DNA of 28,746 nt, taken from positions 1 through 28,746 of the forward strand of contig CAJKQX010000027.1 of NCBI GenBank assembly GCA_905202125.1, read 5' to 3'. The DNA comes from an uncultured Prevotella sp. (lineage in GTDB: Bacteria; Bacteroidota; Bacteroidia; Bacteroidales; Bacteroidaceae). The translations under genes and the position numbers were made by a program. The notes below the pieces were generated by a model. The model was not told the DNA's origin. It made no database searches and saw only the letters and a list, made by a program, of their open reading frames with translations. Shown here piece by piece: positions 14,399-23,456 of the stretch. How positions within the stretch are numbered: position 1 is the first letter of the stretch; every line of letters begins with the position of its first letter.

Positions 14399-17215
14399 AT
14401 GAGACTAAGAAAACTATTAGCCGTGCTGCTCATCGGTTTTGCGGGAATGGCACAGGCACAGATGCAGATGCCGACGATACCTCTCGATCCGGACGTACGC
14501 ATCGGTAAACTCGAGAACGGTCTGACTTACTACATCCGCCACAACAACTGGCCGGAGAAGCGGGCCAACTTCTACATCGCCCAGAAAGTGGGTTCGATAC
14601 AGGAAGAAGAGAGCCAGCGCGGACTGGCACACTTTCTGGAGCACATGTGCTTCAACGGTACACAAAACTTCGAAGGCAACAATGTCATCAGATACTGCGA
14701 AAGCATAGGTGTGCAGTTCGGACGCGACCTCAACGCCTACACCGGCATAGACCAGACGGTGTACAACATAAGCAACGTGCCCACAGACCGCCAACCGGCT
14801 CTCGACTCCTGTCTGCTCATACTCCACGACTGGGCCAACGCCCTCATCCTGGACCCTGTCGAGATAGACAAGGAGCGCGGAGTGATACATGACGAATGGC
14901 GTCTGCGCACAAGCGCATCGAGCCGTATGTTCGAGCGCAACCTGCCGAAACTCTATCCGGGATCGAAATACGGTGTGCGCTACCCCATCGGACTGATGAG
15001 CGTGGTGGACAATTTCAAGCCCAAAGAACTGCGCGACTACTACGAGAAATGGTATCATCCGCAGAATCAGGGCATCATCGTCGTGGGCGACGTGGACCTG
15101 GACCACACCGAGGCTGAGATTAAGAAACTCTTCGGCGACATCAAGAATCCGGAGAACATGGCACCCATCGTGGACGAACAGGTGCCCGACAACGACACGC
15201 CGATAGTGATAATCGACAAGGACAAGGAACAGCGCACCAACATCGTGGAATTGATGATCAAGCACGACGTGTTCCCCGACTCGCTCAAGAACAACCTGGG
15301 ATATCTCATCTACCAGTACACCCTCGATGCTGCCACAGCCATGCTCAACAACCGACTCGGTGAGGCCGCGCTCAACCCGGATTGTCCTTACGTGGGCGCC
15401 GAGGCCTCTTACGGCAACTATATCTTCGCCAAGACAAAGGACGCTTTCGACCTCTCTGTATCGCCCAAAGAGATGGACAAGCTGACAGATGCCCTCAAAT
15501 CGGCATACATAGAGGCTCGCCGCGCGGCCGAATTCGGATTCACCGCCACCGAATATGAGCGTCACAAACAGAACGTCCTGAGCAATCTCGACAAACAATA
15601 CAGCAACAAGGACAAACGCTACAACGAGCAGTTCTACGTGCAATACAGAGAGCATTTCCTCTCCAACGAGCCCATGCCTTCCATCGATTTCTACTATGAG
15701 ACCATGAAGCAGCTCGTGCCCATGATTCCGGTGGAGGCCATCAACGAGGTGATGAAGCAACTGGTGCCCGAAGAGGAAAAGAATCTCGTGATAATCAACT
15801 TCAACAACGAGAAGGAAGGCAACGTCTATCCCACCGAGGAACAACTGCTCGGAGCTGTGAGAGCCGCACGTGCCGAGGATATCAAGGCATACGTGGACAA
15901 CGTGAAGAACGAACCGCTCATCACCAACAAACCGAAGGCAGGCAAGATTGTAAGCGAAAAGAAAAACGACAAATTCGGATACACCGAACTGACTTTGTCC
16001 AACGGCGCTACCGTGGTACTGAAGAAGACCGACCTCAAGAAAGACCAGGTATTGCTGAGCGGTAGCGGCATCGGCGGCGAATCATTGTATGGCGAGAAAG
16101 ATTATGTCAACCTCAACGTCTTCGACGACGTGATAGGTCAGAGCGGACTGGGAGCGTTCTCTTCCAACGAACTGACCAAGGCCCTGGCCGGCAAGATAGC
16201 CAATGCCGACCTCACCATAGGCTCATTGAGCACAGGCATCAACGGTTCGGCCACCCCAAAAGACGTGGAGACAATGCTTCAGATGGTATATCTCTACTTC
16301 ACCAACATCAACAAAGACCAGAGCGCATTCGACAATCTCATGAAACAATATGAGGTGAGTCTCAAGAACAGAACCCTCTCTCCCGACATCGCCGTCAGCG
16401 ACTCGCTCACAGCAACAATGTATGGGCACAACCCGAGAGTGAGCCCGCTCGTAAGCGAAGACCTTCCCAAGATCAGCTACGACCGCATACTGCAGATAGC
16501 CAAAGAGCGTACAGCCAACGCCAAAGCATGGACATTCAACATCGTGGGCAACTTCGACGAGGACTCCATACGTCCGCTCATCTGCCAGTATATCGCTTCA
16601 CTGCCGGCCAAAGGCAAGGTGAATATGGGCAAACGCGACCTGTTCTTGCAGAAAGGCAACATCGTGAACGAATTCAAACGCAAGCAGGAGACACCCAAAG
16701 CGACTGCCTACATGATCTGGTCAAACGAGGATATGCCTTACTCGCTCGAAAACAGCATCAAGGCCGACATCGCCGGACAGGTGCTCTCGATGATCTATCT
16801 CAAGAGAATACGCGAGGACGAGAGCGCAGCCTACTCGGTGGGAGCACAGGCCATGAGCACTCTTCGCGAAGACAAATCGCACACCATCATGATGTTTGCC
16901 AACTGCCCGATGAACCCGGAAAAGAAGGAAATCGCAGTGAAAATCATGAACGAGGAAATCACCAAAATGGCCGAGACATGCGACGGCGATATGCTCAAGA
17001 AGGTGAAGGAATACATGCTCAAGAATATCGACGACCGCTCGAAGACCAACGGATTCTGGCTCAACACCATCAATACATACCGCAAGTATGGCCTCGATAT
17101 GTACACCGACTACAAGAAGACGGTTGAGGCTCAGACCGAACAGAGCATCAGCCGCTTCATGAGCGAGTTCCTCAAGGCAGGCAACCATATCTCGGTAATC
17201 ATGATGCCGGAATAA
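14399..17215 (+). CDS. Exported M16 (pitrilysin) family zinc metallopeptidase
   Basis: The 938-residue protein has a signal peptide ending near AQAQ (residue 21), so it acts in the periplasm. The inverted zinc motif HFLEH lies at 78-82, and Glu159 in DKERGVIHDEW is the expected third ligand. Two M16 half-units are visible: the active one (about 30-250) followed by an inactive M16_C module, then a second pair starting near residue 520 (FGYTELTLSNGATVVLKK). This fused form is common in Bacteroidetes and degrades peptides inside a closed chamber. The gene stands alone with its own promoter and a strong terminator. Confidence 0.92.
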   Translation: MRLRKLLAVLLIGFAGMAQAQMQMPTIPLDPDVRIGKLENGLTYYIRHNNWPEKRANFYIAQKVGSIQEEESQRGLAHFLEHMCFNGTQNFEGNNVIRYCESIGVQFGRDLNAYTGIDQTVYNISNVPTDRQPALDSCLLILHDWANALILDPVEIDKERGVIHDEWRLRTSASSRMFERNLPKLYPGSKYGVRYPIGLMSVVDNFKPKELRDYYEKWYHPQNQGIIVVGDVDLDHTEAEIKKLFGDIKNPENMAPIVDEQVPDNDTPIVIIDKDKEQRTNIVELMIKHDVFPDSLKNNLGYLIYQYTLDAATAMLNNRLGEAALNPDCPYVGAEASYGNYIFAKTKDAFDLSVSPKEMDKLTDALKSAYIEARRAAEFGFTATEYERHKQNVLSNLDKQYSNKDKRYNEQFYVQYREHFLSNEPMPSIDFYYETMKQLVPMIPVEAINEVMKQLVPEEEKNLVIINFNNEKEGNVYPTEEQLLGAVRAARAEDIKAYVDNVKNEPLITNKPKAGKIVSEKKNDKFGYTELTLSNGATVVLKKTDLKKDQVLLSGSGIGGESLYGEKDYVNLNVFDDVIGQSGLGAFSSNELTKALAGKIANADLTIGSLSTGINGSATPKDVETMLQMVYLYFTNINKDQSAFDNLMKQYEVSLKNRTLSPDIAVSDSLTATMYGHNPRVSPLVSEDLPKISYDRILQIAKERTANAKAWTFNIVGNFDEDSIRPLICQYIASLPAKGKVNMGKRDLFLQKGNIVNEFKRKQETPKATAYMIWSNEDMPYSLENSIKADIAGQVLSMIYLKRIREDESAAYSVGAQAMSTLREDKSHTIMMFANCPMNPEKKEIAVKIMNEEITKMAETCDGDMLKKVKEYMLKNIDDRSKTNGFWLNTINTYRKYGLDMYTDYKKTVEAQTEQSISRFMSEFLKAGNHISVIMMPE

Positions 17216-17250
17216 GAGACCACGATAGCCGATGGTTTATCAGACATATC

Positions 17251-17286
17251 AAGCACCGCCACGCACACCGTGGCGGTGCTTTTTTG
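17251..17286 (+). terminator. Intrinsic terminator of the M16 peptidase gene
   Basis: AAGCACCGCCACG (17251-17263) pairs perfectly with CGTGGCGGTGCTT (17269-17281) around a CACAC loop, followed by a run of T. It is one of the clearest terminators in the window. Confidence 0.9.
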
Positions 17287-17397
17287 TGATACAAACACAA
17301 TACCTTGTTAATCACAAACGTAGGGCGCGAGACATCGCGTCACCGCAACGTAATACACAAAAAGACATCGAAACTGTATAAATATGCAAATCAAAAA

Positions 17398-17417
17398 GTA
17401 AAAAATCTTGACAAAAC
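17398..17417 (+). repeat. AT-rich GTAAAAnATnTTGACAAAA motif, copy 3
   Basis: The sequence gtaaaaaatcttgacaaaac matches the copies at 2061-2080 and 2451-2470. It lies 70 nt before array 3, just as the other two flank array 1. Confidence 0.4.
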
Positions 17418-17486
17418 AAAATCGCAAAATAGAAAAACTATACCCCTAAGATTACCCGTTGTCTAACCCACAGGAACATATCTAAT

Positions 17487-17573
17487 TTCCAAAAGGGGCC
17501 CTTTCGTCATGCGAAAGGAACCCTTTCAGGATGCGAAAGGGCCCCTTTCGGACCCCAAGTCGGGCACTTTTGG
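17487..17573. repeat. Palindromic array 3 (four units, 22-nt period)
   Basis: The array starts with the same TTCCAAAAGGGGCCCTTTCG as array 1. Units centre near 17498.5, 17520 (GAAAGGAACCCTTTC), 17542 (GAAAGGGCCCCTTTC) and, degenerate, 17564. It closes with GGGCACTTTTGG, an imperfect inverted copy of the start. It is one 22-nt period longer than array 1 (87 against 67 nt). It lies downstream of the M16 terminator in a stretch without genes. Confidence 0.75.
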
Positions 17574-17767
17574 TACCGGATTTTGCCCGATTTTTGGCGA
17601 AATTACGAGGATTTTGCGTTAAAATATGTAAACAATCAGATTGCAAAACGAGTTAGAATATTGATTGTCAGACAGTTGGGTTGATGCTCTAAAAACTGCA
17701 TTATTTTCAAAAAAGAAATCCTTCGTGCAAAATGATGCGATTCTCAGAGAGTTTGGATGAATTTTCA

Positions 17768-17803
17768 TGTATAAATATACAGAAAGTTTTGCATATTTAT
17801 TCA
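17768..17803. promoter_or_regulatory. Two tandem ARG-box-like operator sites without an arg gene
   Basis: TGTATAAATATACA (17768-17781) and TGCATATTTATTCA (17790-17803) each have 6-bp arms around an AT pair, and their centres are 22 bp apart. ArgR/AhrC sites are AT-rich 18-bp palindromes of the TGAATA..TATTCA type that usually occur in pairs about 21 bp apart, so the resemblance is in both sequence and spacing. No arginine gene follows on either strand. Identification is by pattern only. Confidence 0.4.
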
Positions 17804-17837
17804 AGAATCCGGCAGGAGGGTGTTGATGGATTCCATT

Positions 17838-17860
17838 TATCCCGAATCGTCATTAGAGAT
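17838..17860. repeat. Partial copy of the CCCAAATCGGTC-type repeat
   Basis: TTATCCCGAATCGTCATTAGAGA matches the left half of the copy at 81-123 (shown here as TTATCCCGAATCG plus TCATTAGAGA), then diverges. The right arm of the hairpin is missing. Confidence 0.45.
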
Positions 17861-17972
17861 TTTCTTTCGTTTGTGTCTTTATATTCGTTGGATTGTTTGC
17901 CGTATTGTCGAAGGCATAGCGGGATATGTCAAGACAATACGGAAAGCAAGACAGCGGATAAAAAGGCATAAA

Positions 17973-18000
17973 CCCAAATCGGTCATTAGACCGATTTGGG
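17973..18000. repeat. Perfect hairpin of the CCCAAATCGGTC-type repeat
   Basis: CCCAAATCGGTC (17973-17984), loop ATTA and GACCGATTTGGG (17989-18000) make a perfect 12-bp stem. It is the best-paired member of a family also present near both ends of the window. It sits 16 nt beyond the secDF terminator. No T-run directly follows on either strand. Confidence 0.75.
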
Positions 18001-18015
18001 ATTACCGGTTTGGGT

Positions 18016-18049
18016 TAAAAAAAACCGCAGTTCAAGACGAACTGCGGTT
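18016..18049 (-). terminator. Intrinsic terminator of secDF
   Basis: AACCGCAGTTC (18023-18033) pairs perfectly with GAACTGCGGTT (18039-18049). On the minus strand the stem is followed by eight T residues. Confidence 0.85.
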
Positions 18050-18101
18050 CTCATATTTCTTTATGACTGCGTCCCTGTGACAGGGACGGTCACGATATTT
18101 C

Positions 18102-21092
18102 TTATTTCACTTCGGCTACGGGCTCGGACTCGGACTTGATCTTGTGACCCAGTTTGAGGTAAGCTATCGGGGCTGCGATGAAGATTGAAGACAGTGTACC
18201 GAATACAACACCGAGAATCATTGCGAACGAGAAGCTGCGGATGCTCTCACCTCCGAAGAGGAAGATACACAGCAACACGATCAATGTAGACAATGAGGTG
18301 TTGACGGTACGGGCCAATGTCTCGTTCAACGAGTTGTTGAACAACTCCTGCAGGTCGCGTTTCTTGTAGAGCGTGAGGTTCTCACGGATACGGTCGAAGA
18401 CAACCACCTTATCGTTGATTGAATATCCGATAACCGTCAGGATGGCTCCGATGAACGTCTGGTCGATCTCGAGCGAGAACGGCACCCGATCCCAAAGCAA
18501 CGAGTAGAATCCGATAACGAGGAGCGCATCGAACGCAAGTGCGAGGGTGGAACCGATAGAGAAGGCCAGGTTGTGGAAACGGACGAGGATATACAGGAAG
18601 ATGGCGATGATGGCGATGATCACACTCACTACGGCACCGCGGGTGATGTCTTTGGCCACAGACGGACCTACCTTCACGCTGCTGATGATTGAACCGCCTG
18701 CGCGCTCGTCCGGATTCTTGAATACATCGATATTGGCCTGTGTGACCAGTCCGGCCTCGGAGAGACCCTTGAAGAGGATGTTCTCCACCTCGTTGTCTAC
18801 CTCCGGATTGTTTGACTCGATCTTATAGTTGGTCGAAATACGGATGGTCTGATGGTCTGTACCCAGTGCCAGGGCGCTCACTGTGCTGTTGGGGAACAGC
18901 GGACGCAGAGCGGCTGATACCTGCTCGGGCTCGACAGCCTTCTCAAACTTGATGACATAGTTGCGGCCACCGGTGAAATCGATGCTCTTGCTCAGACCTC
19001 TGACAGAGAGACTGATAACGAAGAGAACGATGGCAGCGGCTGCGATAGTGAACGACTTTTTGTACATTCCCATGAACGAAACCTTGTATCCCTGGAGGAA
19101 GTTGCGCGAGATGGGAGTATCGAATTTGATGTTGAGCCACTTGTCTTTGTTGAGCTTGCTCTCGTAAACGAGACGTGTGAGGAACACGGCGGTGAAGAAC
19201 GAGCAGCAGATACCGATAATCAATGTCGTGGCGAAACCGCGGATAGGACCTGTTCCGAATACGTAAAGGATGATACCGGTGATGATTGAAGTGAGGTTGG
19301 AGTCGAAGATGGCCGAGAAGGCGTTGCTATATCCTAAGGCCATGGCTTTCTTCACGTTCAAGCCCTTGCACAGTTCCTCTTTCGTACGTTCGTATATCAG
19401 CACGTTGGCATCGACCGCCATACCGAGCGTGAGCACGATACCGGCGATACCCGGCATTGTGAGTGCGGCCTGGAAGGAGGTCAATATACCGAGGGTGAAG
19501 AAGAAATTGACGAGCAATGCGATGTTGGCTATCATTCCGGGGATGAAATTGTACATCATCACCATGTAAAGCATCAGGATGATGAAAGCCACGATGAACG
19601 AGATGAGACCCTGCTGGATGGACTGTGCACCGAGTGTAGGACCTACCACCTCTTCCTGTACGATACGTGCCGGAGCCGGCATACGACCCGACCTGAGGGT
19701 GTTGGCGAGGTCTTTGGTATCCTCAACGGTGAAATTACCCGAGATGGATGACTGTCCACCGGTGATTTCGCCGTTCACGCGAGGAGCCGAGTAGACAGAA
19801 CCGTCGAGCACGATGGCGATGGCCTTGTTGACATTCATCTTGGTCAGAGTGGCCCAGCGACGAGCACCGTCGGTATTCATCTCCATGCTCACCTCGGGAG
19901 CACCTGTGAGATGATTGAACTGGTCGGAAGCGTTCACCACGACATCTCCCTCAAGCGGAGCGCGTCCGTTGGTAGATGTCACCTTGATGGCATGCAGTTC
20001 GTATGTATTCTTGACTGTGATGTTGTCGGCCGGTTTGGCACTCCACAGCAGTTTGCAGTCGGATGGCAACACGCGTTTGGCCTGTGCCGAATAGATAATC
20101 TTGTTGACAGCGGCGGTATCGAGAGCATTGGCATAACCCACCACGCTGAGCGCACCGGCGCCTGTCGGAGAGAATACGGAGAAGAGAGGATGCTGTTTCT
20201 TGGTCTCTTCGGATATTCTTGAAGACGACTTGCTGACATCCTTCACGTCTTTGGTATCGATCTTGAATTTGGGATTGGTCTCGGCGGCAGCTGTTGTCTT
20301 TGCGGCCGTTGTGTCGACGGCGGCCGTGTCGGCAGTCTCGTTTCCGGCGTTGGCCATGAGCTGATCGAGCTGCGAGAGATACGGTATGATCTCCTCGGAG
20401 TTGTATGTCTCCCAGAATTCGAGGTTGGCGCTACCCTGCAAGAGTTTACGCATGCGCTCCGGCTCACGTATACCCGGCATTTCCACCATGATACGTCCTT
20501 CCTGTCCTTCGAGTTTCTGGATGTTGGGCTGTACGACGCCGAACTTGTCTATACGGGTGCGAACAACGGTGAATGAGTTGTCGATGGCCGATTTCACTTC
20601 CTCGCGCAGCACTTTCTCCACGTCCTTGTCAGAGCTCTGCGGAGAGACTTTGCCTTGCAGCTGCTGTGTGGCGAAGATTTCGGAGAGGTGATGTCCCGGT
20701 GCGTTTTTCTTGTACGCGTTGACAAACAATGTGATGAAATCCTTCTGACTGGCCTCTTCCTCGGCTTTGGCTTCTTTCATCGATTTCACGAAAGCGGCGT
20801 CAGTCTTGTGCTCGGCAAGTGTTTCCACAACGTCGGGAACGCTCACTTCGAGAATGACATTCATACCGCCCTTGAGGTCAAGACCAAGTCCGATCTGTGT
20901 TTCAAGACACTTCTGGTAAGAATAAATACCAAGATATTTCACAGAGTCTTTGTAGTCCTGCTGTGCAATGGGGTCCTTTATCTTTGCCGCCTGGCCGTCA
21001 TAATAGCTTGTGGCCACGGAGAACGACAGATAGAAAAGGCTTGCCAGCGTCAACAAGACGGCTGTTACAATTACAATTCCTTTGTTCTGCAT
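18102..21092 (-). CDS. secDF: Fused protein translocase subunit SecDF
   Basis: The 996-residue inner-membrane protein uses the proton motive force to help SecYEG export proteins. The SecD half starts with one membrane helix, then GLGLDLKGGMNVILEV, a large periplasmic domain and the helix bundle with LTLGMAVDANVLIYERTKEE. The SecF half starts near SIDFTGGRNYVIKFE and ends with its own bundle containing GYSINDKVVVFDRIREN. A fused SecDF is usual in Bacteroidetes. An Ala/Thr-rich low-complexity insertion (ADTAAVDTTAAKTTAAAE) lies in the first periplasmic domain. It is transcribed alone from the promoter at 21141-21148. Confidence 0.97.
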   Translation of the reverse strand: MQNKGIVIVTAVLLTLASLFYLSFSVATSYYDGQAAKIKDPIAQQDYKDSVKYLGIYSYQKCLETQIGLGLDLKGGMNVILEVSVPDVVETLAEHKTDAAFVKSMKEAKAEEEASQKDFITLFVNAYKKNAPGHHLSEIFATQQLQGKVSPQSSDKDVEKVLREEVKSAIDNSFTVVRTRIDKFGVVQPNIQKLEGQEGRIMVEMPGIREPERMRKLLQGSANLEFWETYNSEEIIPYLSQLDQLMANAGNETADTAAVDTTAAKTTAAAETNPKFKIDTKDVKDVSKSSSRISEETKKQHPLFSVFSPTGAGALSVVGYANALDTAAVNKIIYSAQAKRVLPSDCKLLWSAKPADNITVKNTYELHAIKVTSTNGRAPLEGDVVVNASDQFNHLTGAPEVSMEMNTDGARRWATLTKMNVNKAIAIVLDGSVYSAPRVNGEITGGQSSISGNFTVEDTKDLANTLRSGRMPAPARIVQEEVVGPTLGAQSIQQGLISFIVAFIILMLYMVMMYNFIPGMIANIALLVNFFFTLGILTSFQAALTMPGIAGIVLTLGMAVDANVLIYERTKEELCKGLNVKKAMALGYSNAFSAIFDSNLTSIITGIILYVFGTGPIRGFATTLIIGICCSFFTAVFLTRLVYESKLNKDKWLNIKFDTPISRNFLQGYKVSFMGMYKKSFTIAAAAIVLFVISLSVRGLSKSIDFTGGRNYVIKFEKAVEPEQVSAALRPLFPNSTVSALALGTDHQTIRISTNYKIESNNPEVDNEVENILFKGLSEAGLVTQANIDVFKNPDERAGGSIISSVKVGPSVAKDITRGAVVSVIIAIIAIFLYILVRFHNLAFSIGSTLALAFDALLVIGFYSLLWDRVPFSLEIDQTFIGAILTVIGYSINDKVVVFDRIRENLTLYKKRDLQELFNNSLNETLARTVNTSLSTLIVLLCIFLFGGESIRSFSFAMILGVVFGTLSSIFIAAPIAYLKLGHKIKSESEPVAEVK

Positions 21093-21140
21093 TTTTTAAT
21101 TTGTTTATTTTAGTTATTTTGTAATCAGTGTATAGACGTG

Positions 21141-21148
21141 CAAAGATA
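21141..21148 (-). promoter_or_regulatory. -7 box of secDF
   Basis: On the minus strand the sequence is TATCTTTG, 48 nt before the secDF ATG. Confidence 0.55.
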
Positions 21149-21212
21149 ACATTTTTTTCACATTGGGGAAAAATTATGCCCTAATTATTTTGATTTTAAG
21201 GCATTATGAGTA

Positions 21213-22304
21213 TCATTTATCGCCATTGTGCCGTTTTTTCAACAGGCACGATATGGGATAATGGTCGGAGTCCTTGATATTCCGGTCCACCTTGCAGGCG
21301 TAGGGCACCCAGTCGTCCGAGCACATAATATTATCGATGCGGACGTAAAAACCGTTGTTGTGATAGGATATTCCCGGGCCGTTGCCACTTTCCACATAGC
21401 AGTCGATGAGCTCGTTGGCAATGGTACGGCGGGCGTATGAGATGGGACTGTCGTTGAAATCGCCGCACAGGATAATACTCTTGTCACGGTGGTCACGCAC
21501 GTATTGCGCCACGGCCTCGGCTTGCGGAGCGCGCACGGCTGAGGCGTTGCCCACTTTAGAGATGAGTTTTCTCGATTCCGTCTTGGCGGAATCGCGTTTC
21601 AAGCGTCCGTGCATCATCGTATTGAAATTGGATTTCTCCTCATCCGACAGACGTATCGACTCAAGATGATTGACCACCACGATGACGGTGTCGCCATGCA
21701 CGTTCAGATAAAAGGCGGCGGAATGATTGCTGCGAGATTCGTATCTGATGCGTTCTTTGCGCAGTATCGGGAATTTGCTGTAAATATCGAGTTCGTCGAC
21801 GTTTCGTTCCCGTGAGACAGAGTCCTTGTAGGCATAGATCCGTCCCATCTGTTCGTCCATGCGGGCCCGCCTGTAAGGATCGGTGTTGCACTCTTGCAGA
21901 CACACGATGTCGGCATTTTGCTCCACGAGATAGTCTATGATACCGCACGGTCCGTCGATATCGGTCCATGCGTGGAACGAATAGACATTGTAAGACAACA
22001 CCTTGATGGTGCTGTCGGGCGCGGTACGGCTGATGTTAAACGGAGTGTATGTCCGCACGGGGCCGTAACAGAGTATGAATCCGGCCACGGGAATGATGGC
22101 CATACGTACGCGGACAAATATCCACATGGCCAAAAAAGCCATGTTCAGACACAGGAACACGGGAAACGAGAGGCCTATGACGGCCACATAGGGATGGCCG
22201 GCAGGATTGATGCGGTCGCTCAGACCGACCAACAGCATCACCACGACGAGCGCGATATTGGCTCCGGCGAGTATCTGCTGGGTGAATTTTCCAATACTCT
22301 TCAC
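21213..22304 (-). CDS. Membrane-anchored endonuclease/exonuclease/phosphatase (EEP) family protein
   Basis: The 363-residue protein has about three hydrophobic segments in its first 85 residues (ILAGANIALVVVMLLVGL, VAVIGLSFPVFLCLNMAFLA, MAIIPVAGFILCYG), placing the enzyme domain outside the inner membrane or at its surface. The EEP domain starts at KVLSYNVYSFH and shows the metal and catalytic residues Asn106, Glu138 in CLQECN, Asp282 and Asn284 in GDFNDSP, and Asp347-His348 in DSDHYP. The fold hydrolyses phosphodiesters or phosphate esters of DNA, lipids or inositides; the substrate here is unknown. It starts 17 nt after the rhomboid stop codon, so the pair is an operon. Confidence 0.88.
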   Translation of the reverse strand: MKSIGKFTQQILAGANIALVVVMLLVGLSDRINPAGHPYVAVIGLSFPVFLCLNMAFLAMWIFVRVRMAIIPVAGFILCYGPVRTYTPFNISRTAPDSTIKVLSYNVYSFHAWTDIDGPCGIIDYLVEQNADIVCLQECNTDPYRRARMDEQMGRIYAYKDSVSRERNVDELDIYSKFPILRKERIRYESRSNHSAAFYLNVHGDTVIVVVNHLESIRLSDEEKSNFNTMMHGRLKRDSAKTESRKLISKVGNASAVRAPQAEAVAQYVRDHRDKSIILCGDFNDSPISYARRTIANELIDCYVESGNGPGISYHNNGFYVRIDNIMCSDDWVPYACKVDRNIKDSDHYPISCLLKKRHNGDK

Positions 22305-22321
22305 GTATGATGACCTCCGTA

Positions 22322-23242
22322 TCAGTTGCAGTTATCAAAGAGAGTCTGTTTTTCATCCTTTGTCAGACTGTCGTATCCGTTTCTTCTTATCTTATCGAGT
22401 ATACGGTCCACCTCGGCCTGTTGCTGCTTTTTCTTCGCGTTGTAATCCCAGTCGGGATTGTGTGTTGTGGTCGATTGGCCGTTCGTGGAGCGTGTGGAAC
22501 CGAACTTACCTGAGCCCTTGTGTTGCTGCCACGACGAGCGCAGAGTGTCGAAAAACTGCCGTCCGCCATTACGGTTGTATCTGCTGTCGGGATGTCGGCG
22601 CCAATAACGTATGAGGAAGAATCCGAACACCATACCGCCGAGATGGGCCAGATGGGCCACGCCGTCGCCCGAGGAAGACAATGCCTGGATCAGTTCGATG
22701 CCGGCATAGAGCACCACAAACCACTTGGCTTTTATCGGAACGGGCAACGGGAAGATGAATATGCGCTCCTCAGGGAATATCATTCCGAAGGCCAGCAGTA
22801 TGGCGTACACGGCACCCGATGCTCCTACCGTGGTCCATGTATTGAGCGCATCGCCCGTCAGTCGGGCCGCTGTGAGCAGGTCCACGCCCTGCATGTGCTC
22901 ACCGGCGAAGAGCGAGAACGACAGCATCTGTGCCGCCTCCTGAAACAGTCCGGCACCCATTCCGCACACGAGATAGTAGATCAGGAACTTGCGTGGTCCC
23001 CATACATTCTCCACCACACATCCGAACATCCACAGTGCGAACATATTGAGGAACAGGTGCATGAACCCGGCGTGCATGAACATGTACGTGAACAGCTGGT
23101 AGATCTGAAAGTCGGGCGCAAGAAAGAAATGCAGTCCGAACACATCATTCATATTCAGTCCCCTGCCCAGCACCTCGTTCACAAGATACACGAGGACATT
23201 AATTATCAACAGATTTTTTGTAATTACGGGTATATTTCGCAT
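22322..23242 (-). CDS. Rhomboid family intramembrane serine protease
   Basis: The 306-residue protein has a six-helix rhomboid core. Visible motifs are HLFLNMFALW (His62, Asn66), the catalytic Ser142 in GASGAVYAI and the partner His200 in HLAHLGG (196-203). The soluble C-terminal tail (about 215-306) is charged, contains QQAEVDRILDKIRRNGYDSLT and ends KDEKQTLFDNCN, a tail often attached to Bacteroidetes rhomboids. It cleaves single-pass membrane proteins within the bilayer. It is the first gene of a two-gene operon with the EEP protein. Confidence 0.93.
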   Translation of the reverse strand: MRNIPVITKNLLIINVLVYLVNEVLGRGLNMNDVFGLHFFLAPDFQIYQLFTYMFMHAGFMHLFLNMFALWMFGCVVENVWGPRKFLIYYLVCGMGAGLFQEAAQMLSFSLFAGEHMQGVDLLTAARLTGDALNTWTTVGASGAVYAILLAFGMIFPEERIFIFPLPVPIKAKWFVVLYAGIELIQALSSSGDGVAHLAHLGGMVFGFFLIRYWRRHPDSRYNRNGGRQFFDTLRSSWQQHKGSGKFGSTRSTNGQSTTTHNPDWDYNAKKKQQQAEVDRILDKIRRNGYDSLTKDEKQTLFDNCN

Positions 23243-23279
23243 ATTCTAAGTTTCCGATTAAATATTGAAACAAGTTGCG

Positions 23280-23287
23280 CAAAATTA
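23280..23287 (-). promoter_or_regulatory. -7 box of the rhomboid-EEP operon
   Basis: On the minus strand the sequence is TAATTTTG, 37 nt before the rhomboid ATG and divergent from the HU promoter. Confidence 0.5.
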
Positions 23288-23368
23288 CGAAAAAATATCT
23301 GTTTCATCGTACAAACAGCTGTATGGAATACTTTTTTTCATCATTTTATCACTTTTTTCCAATTTTTT

Positions 23369-23399
23369 TTTGATTTCTAAAATGATTATTTTACATTTG
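23369..23399 (+). promoter_or_regulatory. Promoter of the HU gene
   Basis: TTTG (23369-23372), a 19-nt spacer and TACATTTG (23392-23399) make the best match in the window to the Bacteroidetes TTTG-N19-TAnnTTTG promoter. The leader is about 55 nt and AT-rich, suiting a strongly expressed gene. Confidence 0.75.
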
Positions 23400-23456
23400 T
23401 AGGATAAAACAAATCACGAAAACAAGAAACTTATTTTATTACTTAATATTTTTAAT

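Larger units (their letters stand above)
17574..17972. other. Gene-poor stretch between the M16 peptidase and secDF
   Basis: No convincing gene was found. Short open frames on both strands (61 to 86 codons) have no recognisable motif, cross the operator-like sites and hairpins, and lack a promoter at a sensible distance. The stretch does hold two ARG-box-like sites (17768-17803) and a partial copy of the CCCAAATCGGTC-type repeat (17838-17860). Confidence 0.5.

Noticed and set aside
14417..15844. A 475-codon open frame on the minus strand inside the M16 peptidase gene
   Set aside because: It is a shadow of the M16 gene, lacking any recognisable domain and rich in His/Val; similar shadows occur across fucosidase, argS, secDF and the C1 peptidase gene.
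17732..18080. Two overlapping short plus-strand frames (79 and 86 codons) in the gene-poor stretch before secDF
   Set aside because: They run through the hairpin repeat and into the secDF terminator, have no recognisable motif and lack a TAnnTTTG box at a sensible distance. The ARG-box-like sites do precede them, so a small peptide is not strictly excluded.
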